Shown here piece after piece: positions 63,387 to 64,000 of a DNA stretch of 64,000 nt. This DNA comes from Streptomyces sp. NBC_01235 (GTDB lineage: Bacteria; Actinomycetota; Actinomycetes; Streptomycetales; Streptomycetaceae). A program made the translations under genes and the position numbers. The notes under the pieces are model-generated. The model was not told the DNA's origin. It was given only the letters and a program-made list of their open reading frames with translations, and ran no database searches. Position 1 is the first letter of the stretch. Each line of letters opens with the position of its first letter. The stretch spans positions 2,046,001-2,110,000 of the forward strand of contig NZ_CP108513.1 in NCBI RefSeq assembly GCF_035989285.1. Reading direction: 5' to 3'.

Positions 63387-64000
63387 TCACATGGAGGCGC
63401 GGACCACGATCCGGCCGCGCACCGGTGCCAGCCCTTCCGGGTCAAGGCCGAGGGCGGTCCGGGCGGCGATCCTGCCGAGGATCTCAGCGTCTATGTGGAT
63501 GGTGGTGAGCGCGGGCGTCGACAGGGAGCCGTGCTCGGTCTCGTCGAAGCCGATCACGGCGACGTCCTCAGGCACGCGCCGCCCGAGGTCGCGCAGAGCC
63601 GTCAGAGTACGCAGCGCGATGTCGTCGTCGAAGGCGGCGACGGCGGTCACCTCGGGGTGCGCCGCGAGGAACGCCTTGACGGCGGCCGCGCCGGCCTCCC
63701 GAGGCCGCGGCACGACGAAACGCTCCAGGGGCGGAAGCCCGAGGCGCCGGGCGGCCGCGTGGGAGAAGCCGAGGTGGGTCTCGGTCAGCGGGAAGTCGTG
63801 GTCGGGCATCGCCATCGCGATCAGGGTGTGGCCCCATTCTGCGAGGTAGCCGATCTGCAGGGCGGCGTTGGCGGCGAACCCGTTCTCCCAGTCCTCCTCG
63901 ATGGGTTCGTGTCCCCGCATGTAGACCTCGCCGAGCCTGAGCACGGCTCGCGGAGCGATGGCGTCGAGGATCTTCTGCGTGGCCTCGGGCGCCTCGTGCC
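63387..64000 (-). CDS. LacI-family transcriptional regulator (partial, 5' end beyond window)
   Basis: About 204 C-terminal residues. The periplasmic-binding-like sensor domain is clear: GFSHAAARRLGLPPLERFVV, EVTAVAAFDDDIALRTLTAL, and RVPEDVAVIGFDETEHGSLS followed by PALTTIHID, the typical LacI C-terminal pattern. The HTH lies outside the window. Its gene target is unknown. Confidence 0.88.
   Translation of the reverse strand, partial: HEAPEATQKILDAIAPRAVLRLGEVYMRGHEPIEEDWENGFAANAALQIGYLAEWGHTLIAMAMPDHDFPLTETHLGFSHAAARRLGLPPLERFVVPRPREAGAAAVKAFLAAHPEVTAVAAFDDDIALRTLTALRDLGRRVPEDVAVIGFDETEHGSLSTPALTTIHIDAEILGRIAARTALGLDPEGLAPVRGRIVVRASM

Noticed and set aside
1..64000. tRNA or rRNA genes
   Set aside because: No clover-leaf T-loop (GGTTCGAATCC-like) with pairing arms or rRNA segment was recognised; this was a visual check, not a scan.
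63387..64000. LacI protein as the regulator of the 37.1-kb operator
   Set aside because: It is 26 kb away, its HTH is outside the window and there is no evidence for the pairing.

Overview
The window is high-GC actinobacterial DNA and almost certainly a Streptomyces chromosome. The coding regions show extreme third-position GC, GTG starts are common, several transcripts look leaderless, and there are a gamma-butyrolactone (AfsA/ArpA-type) signalling locus, a tuf3-type EF-Tu, YigZ, DedA, UppP and many regulators. The number of IS elements and remnants suggests an arm or subtelomeric location.

Layout. (1) 0.1-5.9 kb is a signalling locus: a LuxR-type regulator, an orphan transketolase C-terminal-half protein, two TetR/ArpA-like receptors, an NAD-dependent epimerase translationally coupled to one receptor, and an AfsA-like synthase. 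Three related inverted-repeat sites built on AGAG-NN-CTCT lie in its promoters. (2) 6.3-38.2 kb is mostly ordinary, intact chromosome: YigZ, an APC permease, SixA phosphatase, a CoA-binding protein, PobA, ArsR plus a CDF metal exporter, YbaK, XRE plus EamA, an acyltransferase, gamma-carbonic anhydrase, DedA, a ricin-lectin membrane protein, GalU, duplicated membrane-anchored proteins, EF-Tu3, thiolase plus HxlR, a LacI-operator sugar-type operon (Gfo/Idh, PmoA, broken cupin), and UppP. A TnpB-related gene sits at 22.3-24.1 kb and an IS5 scrap at 33.1 kb. (3) 38.7-46.2 kb is an accessory, defence-like island: a PIN-like protein, an IS1634-type remnant, a CBASS-like operon (SLATT membrane protein, SMODS CD-NTase with AGS-C sensor, a 66-aa protein, a zinc-ribbon protein), a RelE/Phd toxin-antitoxin pair and a HAD phosphatase. 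(4) 46.3-55.5 kb is a pile of mobile elements: IS110, IS5, a truncated integrase-core IS, and a complete three-recombinase (RIT-type) element with 25-bp perfect terminal inverted repeats inserted at the YADD motif of a group II intron-type reverse transcriptase. A broken serine-recombinase module and an IS701 element follow. (5) 55.6-60.9 kb holds a two-component system, ABC transporter and DUF4333 protein. (6) 61.0-63.3 kb has more IS debris, including a 584-bp near-identical copy of a segment at 49.1-49.7 kb. The window ends inside a LacI-family regulator.

The main biological units are the butyrolactone-type circuit with its shared operators, the CBASS-like operon, and the RIT element. Several genes from 34 to 62 kb carry apparent single-base deletions, mostly in short G/C runs. 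In most cases the length of the whole reading frame returns to a multiple of three if one base is restored per break. This could be gene decay or residual sequencing error, and it should be resolved from raw reads before functional conclusions are drawn.
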